Assembly: GCF_003027925.1 (NCBI RefSeq)
Contig: NZ_PYPS01000036.1
Location: 1-64,000 of the forward strand
Reading direction: 5' to 3'
Origin: Micromonospora sp. RP3T
GTDB lineage: Bacteria > Actinomycetota > Actinomycetes > Mycobacteriales > Micromonosporaceae
Length of the DNA stretch: 64,000 bases
Below the pieces are notes generated by a model. The model made no database searches and had not been told where the DNA came from. It saw only the letters and a list, made by a program, of their open reading frames with translations. Positions 46,435 to 53,744 of the stretch are shown here, one piece after another. The position numbers and the translations under genes were made by a program. Within the stretch, counting starts at the first letter, position 1, and each line of letters starts with the position of its first letter.

Positions 46435-48048
46435 GTGCCCGAGGACGACGCCGCGCTCTCCGCGGAGGAGGAACTCGCGCTGGCCCGGCTGGCGCTGGGC
46501 GAGGGCGACCTCCGGCACGCCGCCGACCACGTGGCCGCCGCGCTGGTGCGCTCCCCCACGCTGCCCGAGGCGCACGAGACGCTCGCCCGGCTCGCCGCGG
46601 CCAGCGGCGGCGACCTGGATCTCTTCCCGCTCGGCCAACACGCCTTCGTCGGCGCCGTGGTGGCCCGGGCGCACCTGCTCGCCGCCGCCGGCCGCCCCGC
46701 CGAGGGGCTCGACCTGCTGGCCGCCGCCACCGGCTACGCACCCGGCGCGCCGTGGGCCGCCGTGCCCTGGGTGACCGCCGCCGACCTACCGGAACGGCTC
46801 GACCCGGAACGCGCCGCCCGGATCCTCATGCAGGTCTGCGCCGCCGCGCCCGACCCGGTCCCGCGCCGGCTGCGCGAGCCGCTCCAGCCGTACCTCACGC
46901 TGGCCCGCAACGCGATCACCGTGCATCCGGACCACCCGCTGCTGCTGGGCGCGGCGTCCGCGCTGGCCCGGCGGCTCGGCGAGGTCGCCCTCGCGGTCAC
47001 CTGGGCCACCCGGGGGGTACGCGCGAAGCCCACCAAACTCGGCGAGGTGTGGCTCGGGTACGCGTACCGCAGCGCCGGCCGGACCGCCGACGCGCTGGCC
47101 GCGCTGGAACGTGCTGTCGCGCTCGACCCGGACGACCTGGCGGTCTACGCCGACATCGCCGGCACGTTGGCCGACCACGGCCGGCTCGACGCGGCGCTGA
47201 ACTGGGTCGACCGGGCGCTGGCCAAGGACCCGACGTTCGACTGCGCCGTGCACACCGCGTACCGGCTGCGTTTCCTGCGCGACGGGAACGTGGACCACCT
47301 GGTGGCGCTCGCCGACTTCGTCCGCGACCACCCGGACGACACGCACGAGCACGGCGACCTCGCCGAGTGCTGCCGCGGACGGCCCTGGCTCGGCCAGGTG
47401 ACCCCGGCCGCCGCCGACCAGCCGCCCGCGCCGGACGACGTCACGCGCCCGTCGGCCGACGCGGTGCTGCGGCTCCAGCAGGTGGCGCACCCGGCGTGGC
47501 CGCATCCTCCGGCCGCGTACGACGCCGCGGTCGGACTGGCCACGCTGGACCTGACCGAACTGCTCGGTCTGCTGGCGTACCCGCCGGACGCGCCGCCGAC
47601 CGCGCTGGGCCGGGTGCTCGGCGGTCAGGACCCGGCGCTCTGGGCCCGGTGCGCGCAGGTCTGGGCGTGCCTCGGCCTGCTGCACCACCGCACCGACGAG
47701 CCGTGGGCGGAGTCGACCCGCCGCCGGGTGCTGCGGGACCTGGCCGGGGGCGAGCCGGGTGCGGTGCCCGAGGCGGCGCTGTTCGCCCTGATCACCGCCG
47801 CCTGGGTCGACCCCGCCGTACGCGCCGACGTGGCCGCGCTGGTGACCGGGCGGCTCGCCGAGGTGGCGGCCGGCCGGGTCCGTCGCACCCCGGCGGCGGT
47901 GTCGCTGGCGCATCTGGCGCGGGCCACCCCGGCCCTCGACGCGCCCGCCCGCGCGACGGCCGACGCACTGGTCGCCGCCGCCGACGCCGGCCCGCTGCGC
48001 CGGCTGTGGCGACGCGTCACCGGCCTGTTCCGCCGCGGGCGGCGTTAG
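46435..48048 (+). CDS. Large TPR-type hypothetical protein
   Basis: A 537-residue, almost all-helical, Ala/Leu-rich cytosolic protein. Repeating helix pairs of TPR type occur (EEELALARLALGEGDLRHA, GYAYRSAGRTADALAALERA, DALNWVDRALAKDP-like spacing near residue 255). The last 200 residues are also helical and end in a basic tail (RRVTGLFRRGRR). No catalytic motif. Probably a scaffold or protein-binding adaptor; partner unknown. GTG 46435 has GAGAGGA upstream. Its stop codon lies within a GGGGCCCC element. Confidence 0.7.
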   Translation: MPEDDAALSAEEELALARLALGEGDLRHAADHVAAALVRSPTLPEAHETLARLAAASGGDLDLFPLGQHAFVGAVVARAHLLAAAGRPAEGLDLLAAATGYAPGAPWAAVPWVTAADLPERLDPERAARILMQVCAAAPDPVPRRLREPLQPYLTLARNAITVHPDHPLLLGAASALARRLGEVALAVTWATRGVRAKPTKLGEVWLGYAYRSAGRTADALAALERAVALDPDDLAVYADIAGTLADHGRLDAALNWVDRALAKDPTFDCAVHTAYRLRFLRDGNVDHLVALADFVRDHPDDTHEHGDLAECCRGRPWLGQVTPAAADQPPAPDDVTRPSADAVLRLQQVAHPAWPHPPAAYDAAVGLATLDLTELLGLLAYPPDAPPTALGRVLGGQDPALWARCAQVWACLGLLHHRTDEPWAESTRRRVLRDLAGGEPGAVPEAALFALITAAWVDPAVRADVAALVTGRLAEVAAGRVRRTPAAVSLAHLARATPALDAPARATADALVAAADAGPLRRLWRRVTGLFRRGRR

Positions 48049-48096
48049 GAGGGGCCCCGGCACCTCGCCTGGCGTCAACCGGGGCCCCTTTCTTAC
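48042..48096. repeat. GGGGCCCC bipartite palindrome, copy 4
   Basis: A 55-bp element starting GCGTTAGGAGGGGCCCC and ending CCGGGGCCCCTTTCTTAC. The TAG stop of the plus-strand TPR gene (48046-48048) and the TAA stop of the minus-strand transporter (48093-48095) both lie inside it. Placement suits a bidirectional terminator. Confidence 0.8.
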
Positions 48097-49682
48097 ACCG
48101 GGGCCTTGCCGAGTGCGATCTCGGCCTCGTCCTCGGGGGTCGCGCCGGCCGGCGGGGCGTCGTTCGTCGCGCGCAGCGGCACCTCCTTGATGAACCAGGC
48201 GAGCACCGGGACCGCCACGGTGATGAAGACGGCCCAGAGGAACACGTGCGAGATGGCATCGGAGAGCGCGCCGAGCACCAGTTCCCGGGCCGGGCCGGTG
48301 AGCTTCTTCAGCGCCTCCAGGTCCATCGCGCCGCCCTCACCGCCGCCGCCACCGGCGAAGGCCGGACCGGCGGCCGAGTCGGCCAGCCGGTTGGCGAAGA
48401 CGGCGCCGAAGAGCGAGACGCCGAACGAGCCGCCGATGGACCGGAAGAACGTGGCGGCGCCGCTCGCCGCGCCCAGGTCCTTCTGCTCGACGCTGTTCTG
48501 GGCGATCAGCATCGAGGTCTGCATCAGGAAACCCATGCCGACGCCGAGCACGACCATGTAGAGCGAGGACTGGGCCTTGCTGGTGTCCAGCTCGAGCAGG
48601 CTGAGCAGGCCCATGCCGACGGCCATCACCACGCCCCCGACGATCGGGAAGGCGCGGTAGCGGCCGGTCTTCGTGATCATGCGGCCGACCACCAGCGAGA
48701 CCACCAGCATGCCGAACATCAGCGGGAGCAGCAGCAGGCCGCTGTTGGTGGCCGAGGCGCCCTGCACGGTCTGCTGGTAGAGCGGCAGGAAGTTCATCGC
48801 GCCGAACATCGCGAAGCCGAGCAGGAAGCCGATCACCGAGATGAGCGCGAAGTTGCGGTTGGCGAACAGGCCCAGCGGCAGGATCGGCTCGGGCACCCGC
48901 CGTTCCACCAGCGCGAACGCGACCAGCGCGACCACCGCCAGCGCGGCCAGCCCGAGGATCTGCGGCGAGGCCCAGTCGTACTCGTTGCCGCCCCAGGTGG
49001 TGACCAGCACGATCGCGGTGATGCCGACGGAGAGCAGCGCCGCGCCCAGCCAGTCGATCTTGTGCTCGGTGCGGTACTTCGGCAGGTGCATGGTGGTCGC
49101 GAGCAGCAGCAGCGCCACGCCGCCCAGCGGCAGGTTGACGTAGAACGCCCAGCGCCAGGAGAGGTTGTCGGTGATGAAGCCGCCGACCAGCGGGCCGGCC
49201 ACCATGGCGATGGCCATGATGCCGGCGATCATGCCCTGGTAGCGGCCCCGCTCACGCGGCGGGACCAGGTCCCCGATGATCGCCATGACGCCGACCATCA
49301 GGCCGCCCGCGCCGAGGCCCTGGACCGCCCGGAACGCGATCAGCTCCATCATCCCGCTGTCGGTGCCGCCGAAGACGCCGGAGCCGGACATGCCGCACAG
49401 CGCGGAGCCGATCAGGAAGACGACCACCGCGGTGAGGAAGACCGCCTTGCGGCCGTAGAGGTCACCGAGCTTGCCCCAGATCGGGGTGGAGACCGTGGTG
49501 CCCAGCACGTACGCGGTGACCACCCAGGTGAAGTGGTCGGCGCCGCCGAACTCGAACACGATGCGCGGCAGCGCGGTGCTCACGATCATGTTGTCGAGCA
49601 TCGCGAGCATCATCGCGATCATCAGGCCGAACAGGACGACGCGGACATTGGGTTTCGCGATGCCCGGGGCTGGTTGACTCAT
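48093..49682 (-). CDS. DHA2-type MFS drug/H+ antiporter
   Basis: A 529-residue transporter with about 14 membrane helices. Motif A GKLGDLYGRKAVFL lies between helices 2 and 3; the N-terminal LDNMIVSTALP (motif D1 of DHA2 pumps) and the motif C-like AGPLVGGFITDNLSWRW are present. A Gly-rich periplasmic loop (FAGGGGGEGG, about residue 440) is unusual. It should export hydrophobic compounds in exchange for protons. Divergent from a TetR gene that probably represses it. ATG 49682 has GGGGGAG upstream. Confidence 0.92.
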   Translation of the reverse strand: MSQPAPGIAKPNVRVVLFGLMIAMMLAMLDNMIVSTALPRIVFEFGGADHFTWVVTAYVLGTTVSTPIWGKLGDLYGRKAVFLTAVVVFLIGSALCGMSGSGVFGGTDSGMMELIAFRAVQGLGAGGLMVGVMAIIGDLVPPRERGRYQGMIAGIMAIAMVAGPLVGGFITDNLSWRWAFYVNLPLGGVALLLLATTMHLPKYRTEHKIDWLGAALLSVGITAIVLVTTWGGNEYDWASPQILGLAALAVVALVAFALVERRVPEPILPLGLFANRNFALISVIGFLLGFAMFGAMNFLPLYQQTVQGASATNSGLLLLPLMFGMLVVSLVVGRMITKTGRYRAFPIVGGVVMAVGMGLLSLLELDTSKAQSSLYMVVLGVGMGFLMQTSMLIAQNSVEQKDLGAASGAATFFRSIGGSFGVSLFGAVFANRLADSAAGPAFAGGGGGEGGAMDLEALKKLTGPARELVLGALSDAISHVFLWAVFITVAVPVLAWFIKEVPLRATNDAPPAGATPEDEAEIALGKAPV

Positions 49683-49711
49683 CGGTAGGCTCCCCCGCAG
49701 ATCGGTGATCG

Positions 49712-49752
49712 ACTTACTTGCCGCCCGGCTAGTTAACTTACTAGCCGCACGG
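49712..49752. promoter_or_regulatory. TetR operator region between transporter and regulator
   Basis: Two direct repeats of ACTTACTTGCCGCCCGG type (49712-49728 and 49736-49752, two mismatches, 24-base period) and, across them, GGCTAGT-N6-ACTAGCC (49727-49746). TAAGCT at 49753-49758 could be the -10 for the regulator. A likely binding site of the TetR protein. Confidence 0.55.
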
Positions 49753-49801
49753 TAAGCTGACTACGGGACGAACGTCAAGCGGATGGGAAGGTGTCGGTCG
49801 G

Positions 49802-50371
49802 GTGAGCGAGAGCACAGGCGGCACGCGGCAACGAATCCAGGCCGTCGCACTGGAGCTCTTCACCGAGCAGGGTTACGAGAAGACCTCGCTGCGGGAGATC
49901 GCCGAGCGGCTCAACGTGACCAAGGCCGCGCTCTACTACCACTTCAAGAGCAAGGACGAGATCGTCACCAGCTTCGTCGACGACCGGCTGCGCCGGATGG
50001 ACGAGCTGATCGCCTGGGCCGCGGAACAGCCCGCCACGCTGGCGACCCGACGCGCGCTCATCGCCCAGTACGCCGACGCCATGTTCGCCGGCGAACTGCC
50101 CAAGGTGATGCGGTTCTTCGAACAGAACCAGACCGTGCTCAAGAGCCTCGCCGCCGGTCAGCAGATGCGTGACCGGATGATGCGGCTGGCCGGCGAGCTG
50201 AGCCGCGGCGACGACTCGCCGGCCGCCCAGCTACGCGCCGCGCTCACCCTGTTCGCGGTGCACAGCAGCTGGTTCGCGGTACGCGCACCGGGCGTCACCG
50301 ACGAGGAACGCAAGAAGATCGCCCTCGAGGTGGCCGACGAACTGCTCGCGAAGATCGGCGACGAGCGCTGA
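49802..50371 (+). CDS. TetR-family repressor
   Basis: A 189-residue protein. The N-terminal helix-turn-helix reads LFTEQGYEKTSLREIAERLNVTKAALYYHFKSKDE, cited here in pieces: GYEKTSLREIAERL, then ALYYHFKSKDE. The C-terminal part is the ligand pocket. It probably represses the divergent MFS pump and itself through the operator region at 49712-49752. GTG 49802 has GGAAGG 9 bases upstream. It converges with the GNAT gene, with 16 bases between the stops. Confidence 0.9.
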   Translation: MSESTGGTRQRIQAVALELFTEQGYEKTSLREIAERLNVTKAALYYHFKSKDEIVTSFVDDRLRRMDELIAWAAEQPATLATRRALIAQYADAMFAGELPKVMRFFEQNQTVLKSLAAGQQMRDRMMRLAGELSRGDDSPAAQLRAALTLFAVHSSWFAVRAPGVTDEERKKIALEVADELLAKIGDER

Positions 50372-50387
50372 CGCGCCGCCGCGGCGG

Positions 50388-50927
50388 TCACGGCGCGTCG
50401 GTGCGGGCGCGGCGGTCGGCGGAGGTGGTCAGCACCCGACGCAGGCCGAGCAGCTCGATCCCGGGCTGCGGGGCCCAGTCCTTCTCCGGTGCGCGGACGA
50501 AGCCGAACCGGTCGTAGAGGCGCCACGCGGTCGCCGCCATGCCGGCACGTACGCAGATCACCACCGCCGAGCAGCCCAGCTCGGCGGCGCGCGCCACGCA
50601 CGCCTCGACCAGCGCCACGCCGGCGCCCCGGCCCTGCGCGGCCGGATCCACCGCGAGCATCCGGAACTCCGCCTCACCGGGCCCGGCGAGTTCCGCGTAC
50701 GGGCTGCCCGACAGCACGAACGTCACCGCGCCGAGCACCACGCCGGTGCCCCCGTCCACGGCCACCAGCACCTCACCGGTGGCCGCCCGGCCGGCCACGT
50801 CGGCGAGCACCGGCGCGTACCCGGTCTCGCCCTTGAGCTGGCCGTCCGCCTCGTACGCGGCCACCGTCAGGCGGGCCACCGCCGGGAAGTTCGCCGGCTC
50901 GGCGCGGCGGACGAGCGGGCGGGTCAA
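50388..50927 (-). CDS. GNAT N-acetyltransferase with TTG start
   Basis: A 179-residue GNAT protein: VRRAEPANFPAVARLTVAAYE at the start, FRMLAVDPAAQGRGAGVALV (acetyl-CoA loop QGRGAG) and LYDRFGFVRAPEKDW. The TTG start overlaps the TGA stop of the upstream biotinyl-protein gene (TTGA), so translation is coupled. The substrate is unknown. Confidence 0.82.
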   Translation of the reverse strand: MTRPLVRRAEPANFPAVARLTVAAYEADGQLKGETGYAPVLADVAGRAATGEVLVAVDGGTGVVLGAVTFVLSGSPYAELAGPGEAEFRMLAVDPAAQGRGAGVALVEACVARAAELGCSAVVICVRAGMAATAWRLYDRFGFVRAPEKDWAPQPGIELLGLRRVLTTSADRRARTDAP

Positions 50928-51139
50928 CCGATCACCGCGATCAGGTCGCCGTCCTGCACCACGTCGCCCTCGTTGACCGCCAACTGCTGCACCACGCCGT
51001 CGGACTCGGCCACCACCGGGATCTCCATCTTCATCGACTCCAGGATCACCAGCGTGTCGCCCTCGGACACGGTGTCCCCGGCCGACGCGACGACCTTCCA
51101 GACGTTCGCCACCATCTCGGCGCGGATCTCCTCGGCCAT
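50924..51139 (-). CDS. Small biotinyl/lipoyl carrier protein (TB7.3-like)
   Basis: A 71-residue protein that is just one biotinyl domain: VWKVVASAGDTVSEGDTL, then ESMKMEIPV with the modified lysine, then DGVVQQLAVNEGDVVQ. It is the same size as the M. tuberculosis TB7.3 protein encoded near pdtaS and sigH. It carries biotin, perhaps for an acyl-CoA carboxylase. ATG 51139 has GGAGGGCCGGAAG upstream. No carboxylase subunits are nearby. Confidence 0.9.
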   Translation of the reverse strand: MAEEIRAEMVANVWKVVASAGDTVSEGDTLVILESMKMEIPVVAESDGVVQQLAVNEGDVVQDGDLIAVIG

Positions 51140-51366
51140 CTTCCGGCCCTCCCTCTCCCCGATAGTCCTGCGAACGGTCATCCAATCATGACGCCGGTCA
51201 CGTCGAATCTCTGACCACCGGCGCTCCGACTCGCCCCACCCCGTCCCGGGCGCGGTCGGCGGCACTAGCATCGTCCGGGTCGGCACCCGGGGTGGCCCGG
51301 GGACCGTACGCGACCTCCGCCGCGCTCGCCCGCGGCCGGACCGTGACCAGCACTAGGAGGCAGAGC

Positions 51367-51441
51367 ATGGCGAAGAAGGCCCGGAAGAAGAAGGCCCGGA
51401 AGAAGAGCGGCGCCAACCACGGCAAGCGTCCCAACTCCTGA
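51367..51441 (+). CDS. Ribosomal protein bL37
   Basis: A 24-codon gene for a very basic peptide starting MAKKARKKKARKKSG and ending ANHGKRPNS. The ANHGKRPN end and length match the small actinobacterial 50S protein bL37 found in mycobacterial ribosome structures. ATG 51367 has AGGAGG 7 bases upstream, the best ribosome binding site in this area, as expected of a ribosomal protein gene. Confidence 0.85.
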   Translation: MAKKARKKKARKKSGANHGKRPNS

Positions 51442-51498
51442 TCACCCGATCAGCGCGAGGGCCGCATCGGCCCTGAACCGGCCCGTGGGCCGGACACA

Positions 51499-51534
51499 CC
51501 GGTGGCCCGGGTCCGTGCGGACCCGGGCCACCGG
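51499..51534. terminator. Bidirectional terminator between bL37 and rsrA
   Basis: 17-bp perfect arms (CCGGTGGCCCGGGTCCG and complement) with a 2-base loop, between convergent genes. A smaller AGGGCCG-CAT-CGGCCCT hairpin lies at 51461-51477. Confidence 0.7.
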
Positions 51535-51554
51535 CGTGTGGTCGGTCGTGCTCG

Positions 51555-51848
51555 TCAGTCGGCCAGCTCGCGGGACTCCGTGGTCTCGAAGACCACCAGC
51601 TCGGTCAGCCGCAGCCGCAGCCGCTCACGCAGCTTCTCCGGTGCGGCCTCGTTGCCGCAGCAGCGGGCGACAAGCGCCTTGACCTCCTGCTCGATGCCGT
51701 ACTCGCGCAGGCACGGCCCGCACTCCTCGAGGTGGTGCCGGATCAGCGTCCGGCGCTCCTCGGCACACTCCAGGTCGAGGTAGAGGTAGACCTCGGCGAG
51801 CACCTCGTGGCAGTCCGTCTCGTGCGGTTGTCCACAGCTCACGGTCAC
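51555..51848 (-). CDS. rsrA: Zinc-binding redox anti-sigma factor RsrA
   Basis: A 97-residue ZAS-family protein with the redox zinc motif HHLEECGPC (HxxxCxxC) after an earlier H/C ligand region (HETDCHEVL). It holds SigR inactive and releases it when the cysteines form a disulfide under thiol stress. GTG 51848 overlaps the sigR stop (GTGA), so both are made together. The Cys pair at residues 63-64 (RCC) may join the redox switch. Confidence 0.93.
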   Translation of the reverse strand: MTVSCGQPHETDCHEVLAEVYLYLDLECAEERRTLIRHHLEECGPCLREYGIEQEVKALVARCCGNEAAPEKLRERLRLRLTELVVFETTESRELAD

Positions 51849-52465
51849 ACCTCCCGGCCGGCGGCAGCGGTCGAACCCTTCGACGGCGACGCGCTGAATC
51901 CGCGCTCCGCCGCGTATCGCTCGAGCAGCTTCCGCAGATTGCGCCGGCCACGGTGCAGGCGGGACATCACGGTGCCGATCGGCGTGCCCATGATGTCGGC
52001 GACCTCCTTGTAGGAGAAGCCCTCGACGTCGGTCAGGTAGACCGCCAGGCGGAACTCCTCCGGCAACTGCTGGAGGGCCTCCTTGACGTCGCTGTCCGGC
52101 AGCCGGTCGAGCGCCTCGGTCTCGGCCGAGCGCAGACCACTGGACGTGTGCGACTCCGCCTCGGCGAGCTGCCAGTCGGTGATCTCGTCGGTCGGCGCCT
52201 GCACGGGCTGGCGCTGCCGCTTCCGGTAGGAGTTGATGTAGGTGTTGGTCAGGATCCGGTACAACCAGGCCTTCAGGTTCGTGCCCTGCTCAAACTGGTG
52301 GAAGGCCGCGTACGCCTTCAGGTACGTCTCCTGGACCAGATCCTCGGCATCCGCCGGGTTGCGGGTCATCCGCAGCCCGGCAGCGTAGAGCTGGTCGACG
52401 AAGGGCATCGCGTCCCGCTCGAAGCGGGCCCTCCGCTCGTCCGTCTTCTCGGTGGTCAACCGCAC
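51845..52465 (-). CDS. sigR: ECF sigma factor SigR (thiol-oxidative stress)
   Basis: A 206-residue ECF sigma factor: region 2 (DAEDLVQETYLKAYAAFHQF, TNLKAWLYRILTNTYINSY) and region 4 (LPEEFRLAVYLTDVEGFSYKEVADI, GTVMSRLHRGRR). It directs transcription of thioredoxin, mycothiol and protein-quality genes. GTG 52465 has GAGGGG close upstream. The same frame is open for 62 more codons to GTG 52651, which has its own strong GAGGGGGG, so a longer isoform like the Streptomyces SigR-prime is likely. Confidence 0.94.
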   Translation of the reverse strand: MRLTTEKTDERRARFERDAMPFVDQLYAAGLRMTRNPADAEDLVQETYLKAYAAFHQFEQGTNLKAWLYRILTNTYINSYRKRQRQPVQAPTDEITDWQLAEAESHTSSGLRSAETEALDRLPDSDVKEALQQLPEEFRLAVYLTDVEGFSYKEVADIMGTPIGTVMSRLHRGRRNLRKLLERYAAERGFSASPSKGSTAAAGREV

Positions 52466-52504
52466 ATCCCCTCGCCTCGGATGCTTTCCCGCCGAGGATA
52501 CGCG

Positions 52505-52532
52505 TACCCGCCTGGCGGCAGATTCACTTCCC
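52505..52532 (-). promoter_or_regulatory. Candidate SigR-dependent promoter of sigR
   Basis: GGGAAG (52527-52532), a 19-base spacer and GTA (52505-52507) approximate the SigR consensus GGGAAT-N18/19-GTT. It lies after the long-isoform start and before the short-isoform start, so it would yield only the short protein. Confidence 0.35.
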
Positions 52533-52740
52533 GAGTGTGTGCCGGTGCTCACGGCCGACACCGATGCGGGCCACTCCGGCGCGTCGAGCAGCCGCCTGAG
52601 CTGCCGTTCGTCCCGTTCGTCCCGCTCCCGGCTCCGTGTCTCGATCGGCACCGGTCACCCCCCTCACGCTGGCGATGTCTTCCAAAGGGCTCAACGCGAC
52701 CCACCGCCCCCGACATTCCACCGCCGTCCCGCCGGTGCGG

Positions 52741-52797
52741 TGATCATGAAGTTGACCTGGCGATTCGTCCGTCACGCGCACGCCAACGTGATGATCG
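52741..52797. repeat. GATC-family intergenic hairpin, copy 5
   Basis: Left arm TGATCATGAAGTTGAC and right arm CGCCAACGTGATGATCG pair with about three mismatches over 15 bases and enclose about 25 bases. The left arm matches copy 4 over GATCATGAAGTTG. A G-rich tract follows at once. Confidence 0.6.
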
Positions 52798-52810
52798 ACG
52801 CGACGGGGCC

Positions 52811-52843
52811 GGGGGTGGGGGTGGGGGTGGGGGTGAGTGGGGG
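52811..52843 (+). other. G-quadruplex motif
   Basis: Five runs of five G separated by 1, 1, 1 and 5 bases. It exceeds the G3+N1-7 quadruplex rule by a wide margin. It lies directly beside GATC-family copy 5. Confidence 0.7.
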
Positions 52844-52850
52844 TTCGCCG

Positions 52851-52895
52851 TTCCTGGTCCCAGCCTCGGCCGCGACCGGGAGCTGGGACCAGGAA
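52851..52895 (-). terminator. Hairpin downstream of the alpha/beta-hydrolase
   Basis: Perfect 14-bp arms (TTCCTGGTCCCAGC at 52851-52864 and its complement at 52882-52895), a 17-base loop, 98 bases past the hydrolase stop. Confidence 0.5.
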
Positions 52896-52993
52896 GGGCC
52901 TGGGAGATGGCCCCGGGGCCACCCGGGTCGGGCGGCCGGCGCCACCCGGTGCAACGATCACCGCCGGACCGGGTCACGCGCCACGGCCGGCGC

Positions 52994-53608
52994 TCAGGAC
53001 AGCCAACCCCGGACGGTGAGCCAGTCCCGGACCACCGCGGCCGTGCCGGCCGGGTCGATCCGCAGATCGTGCCGCTCCCCCGGCCGGATCACCACCTCGA
53101 CCCCGGGCCCCGGAGCGGGTACGCCGAACGGGTCCCGGTCGCCGTTGACCACAAGCGTCGGCAGGCCGGTGCCCAGCTCGGCGGCCCGTGACCGGTCCGG
53201 CCGGCCGGGCGGGTGCAGCGGGAACGCCAACGCCACCACGCCCACCGCCCCGACGGCGCGGGCGGTCCGGCAGGCCACCCGGGCGCCGCTGGACCGACCA
53301 CCCACCGCCCAGCGGCCGGCTTCCGGCAGTCGCCGGCGCAGCTCGGTCAGCACGGCGGTCCAGGCCTCGTCGAGGTGCCCGGCCGGCGCCGGCGCGCGCC
53401 GGCCGGCGACCCGGTACGGCTGGGTGACCAGGACCACGCCCGCTCCGGCGGCACGGACCGCGTCGCGGACCGCCACCAGATCGGGCGCGTCGACGTCACC
53501 GCCCGCGCCGTGGCCCAGCACCAGCACGGTGCCGCCGGCCGTGACCGGCGGGTCGAGCCGGATCCGGGCCGGCCCCCGGGGCGTGTCGATCTCGTCGTCG
53601 TGCGGCAC
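52994..53608 (-). CDS. Small alpha/beta-hydrolase (dienelactone-hydrolase-like)
   Basis: A 204-residue cytosolic protein: VLVLGHGAGGDVDAPDL as the oxyanion strand, GGRSSGARVA at the nucleophile elbow (Ser in a RSSGAR context), LVVNGDRDPFG with the acid, and GERHDL for the His. It resembles the KANL3/Tex30-type hydrolases of bacteria. Substrate unknown. GTG 53608 follows CAGAAT by 6 bases, so it may be leaderless; longer upstream starts look like shadow sequence. Confidence 0.75.
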   Translation of the reverse strand: MPHDDEIDTPRGPARIRLDPPVTAGGTVLVLGHGAGGDVDAPDLVAVRDAVRAAGAGVVLVTQPYRVAGRRAPAPAGHLDEAWTAVLTELRRRLPEAGRWAVGGRSSGARVACRTARAVGAVGVVALAFPLHPPGRPDRSRAAELGTGLPTLVVNGDRDPFGVPAPGPGVEVVIRPGERHDLRIDPAGTAAVVRDWLTVRGWLS

Positions 53609-53698
53609 CGGCCCATTCTGCGCACACCGGTCCGCCCGGCGGGAGCCGGACGGGCCCCACACCAGTTTCAGGCGCTCGCGCCGGGCGCCGCGCACGTG

Positions 53699-53738
53699 CC
53701 GTCGCCCGCGTTCCGGAGGACCGGAGCGCGGGCGACGG
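53699..53738 (-). terminator. Terminator of the whiB gene
   Basis: 18-bp arms (53699-53716 and 53721-53738) with one mismatch and an AGGA loop, starting 7 bases past the stop of the WhiB gene at 53745. Confidence 0.75.
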
Positions 53739-53744
53739 TCGGCG

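Larger units (their letters stand above)
52652..52993. other. Non-coding stretch between sigR and the hydrolase gene
   Basis: No gene seen. It holds GATC-family hairpin copy 5, a five-run G tract and a perfect-arm hairpin (listed separately), plus the upstream sigR promoter. Confidence 0.5.

Noticed and set aside
46365..49688. A 1107-codon plus-strand frame
   Set aside because: Shadow of the TPR gene in another frame running into the antisense of the MFS gene; no motif.
51198..51434. A 78-codon minus-strand frame opposite bL37
   Set aside because: Rich in F and A from the antisense of Lys/Arg codons; bL37 on the plus strand explains the sequence.
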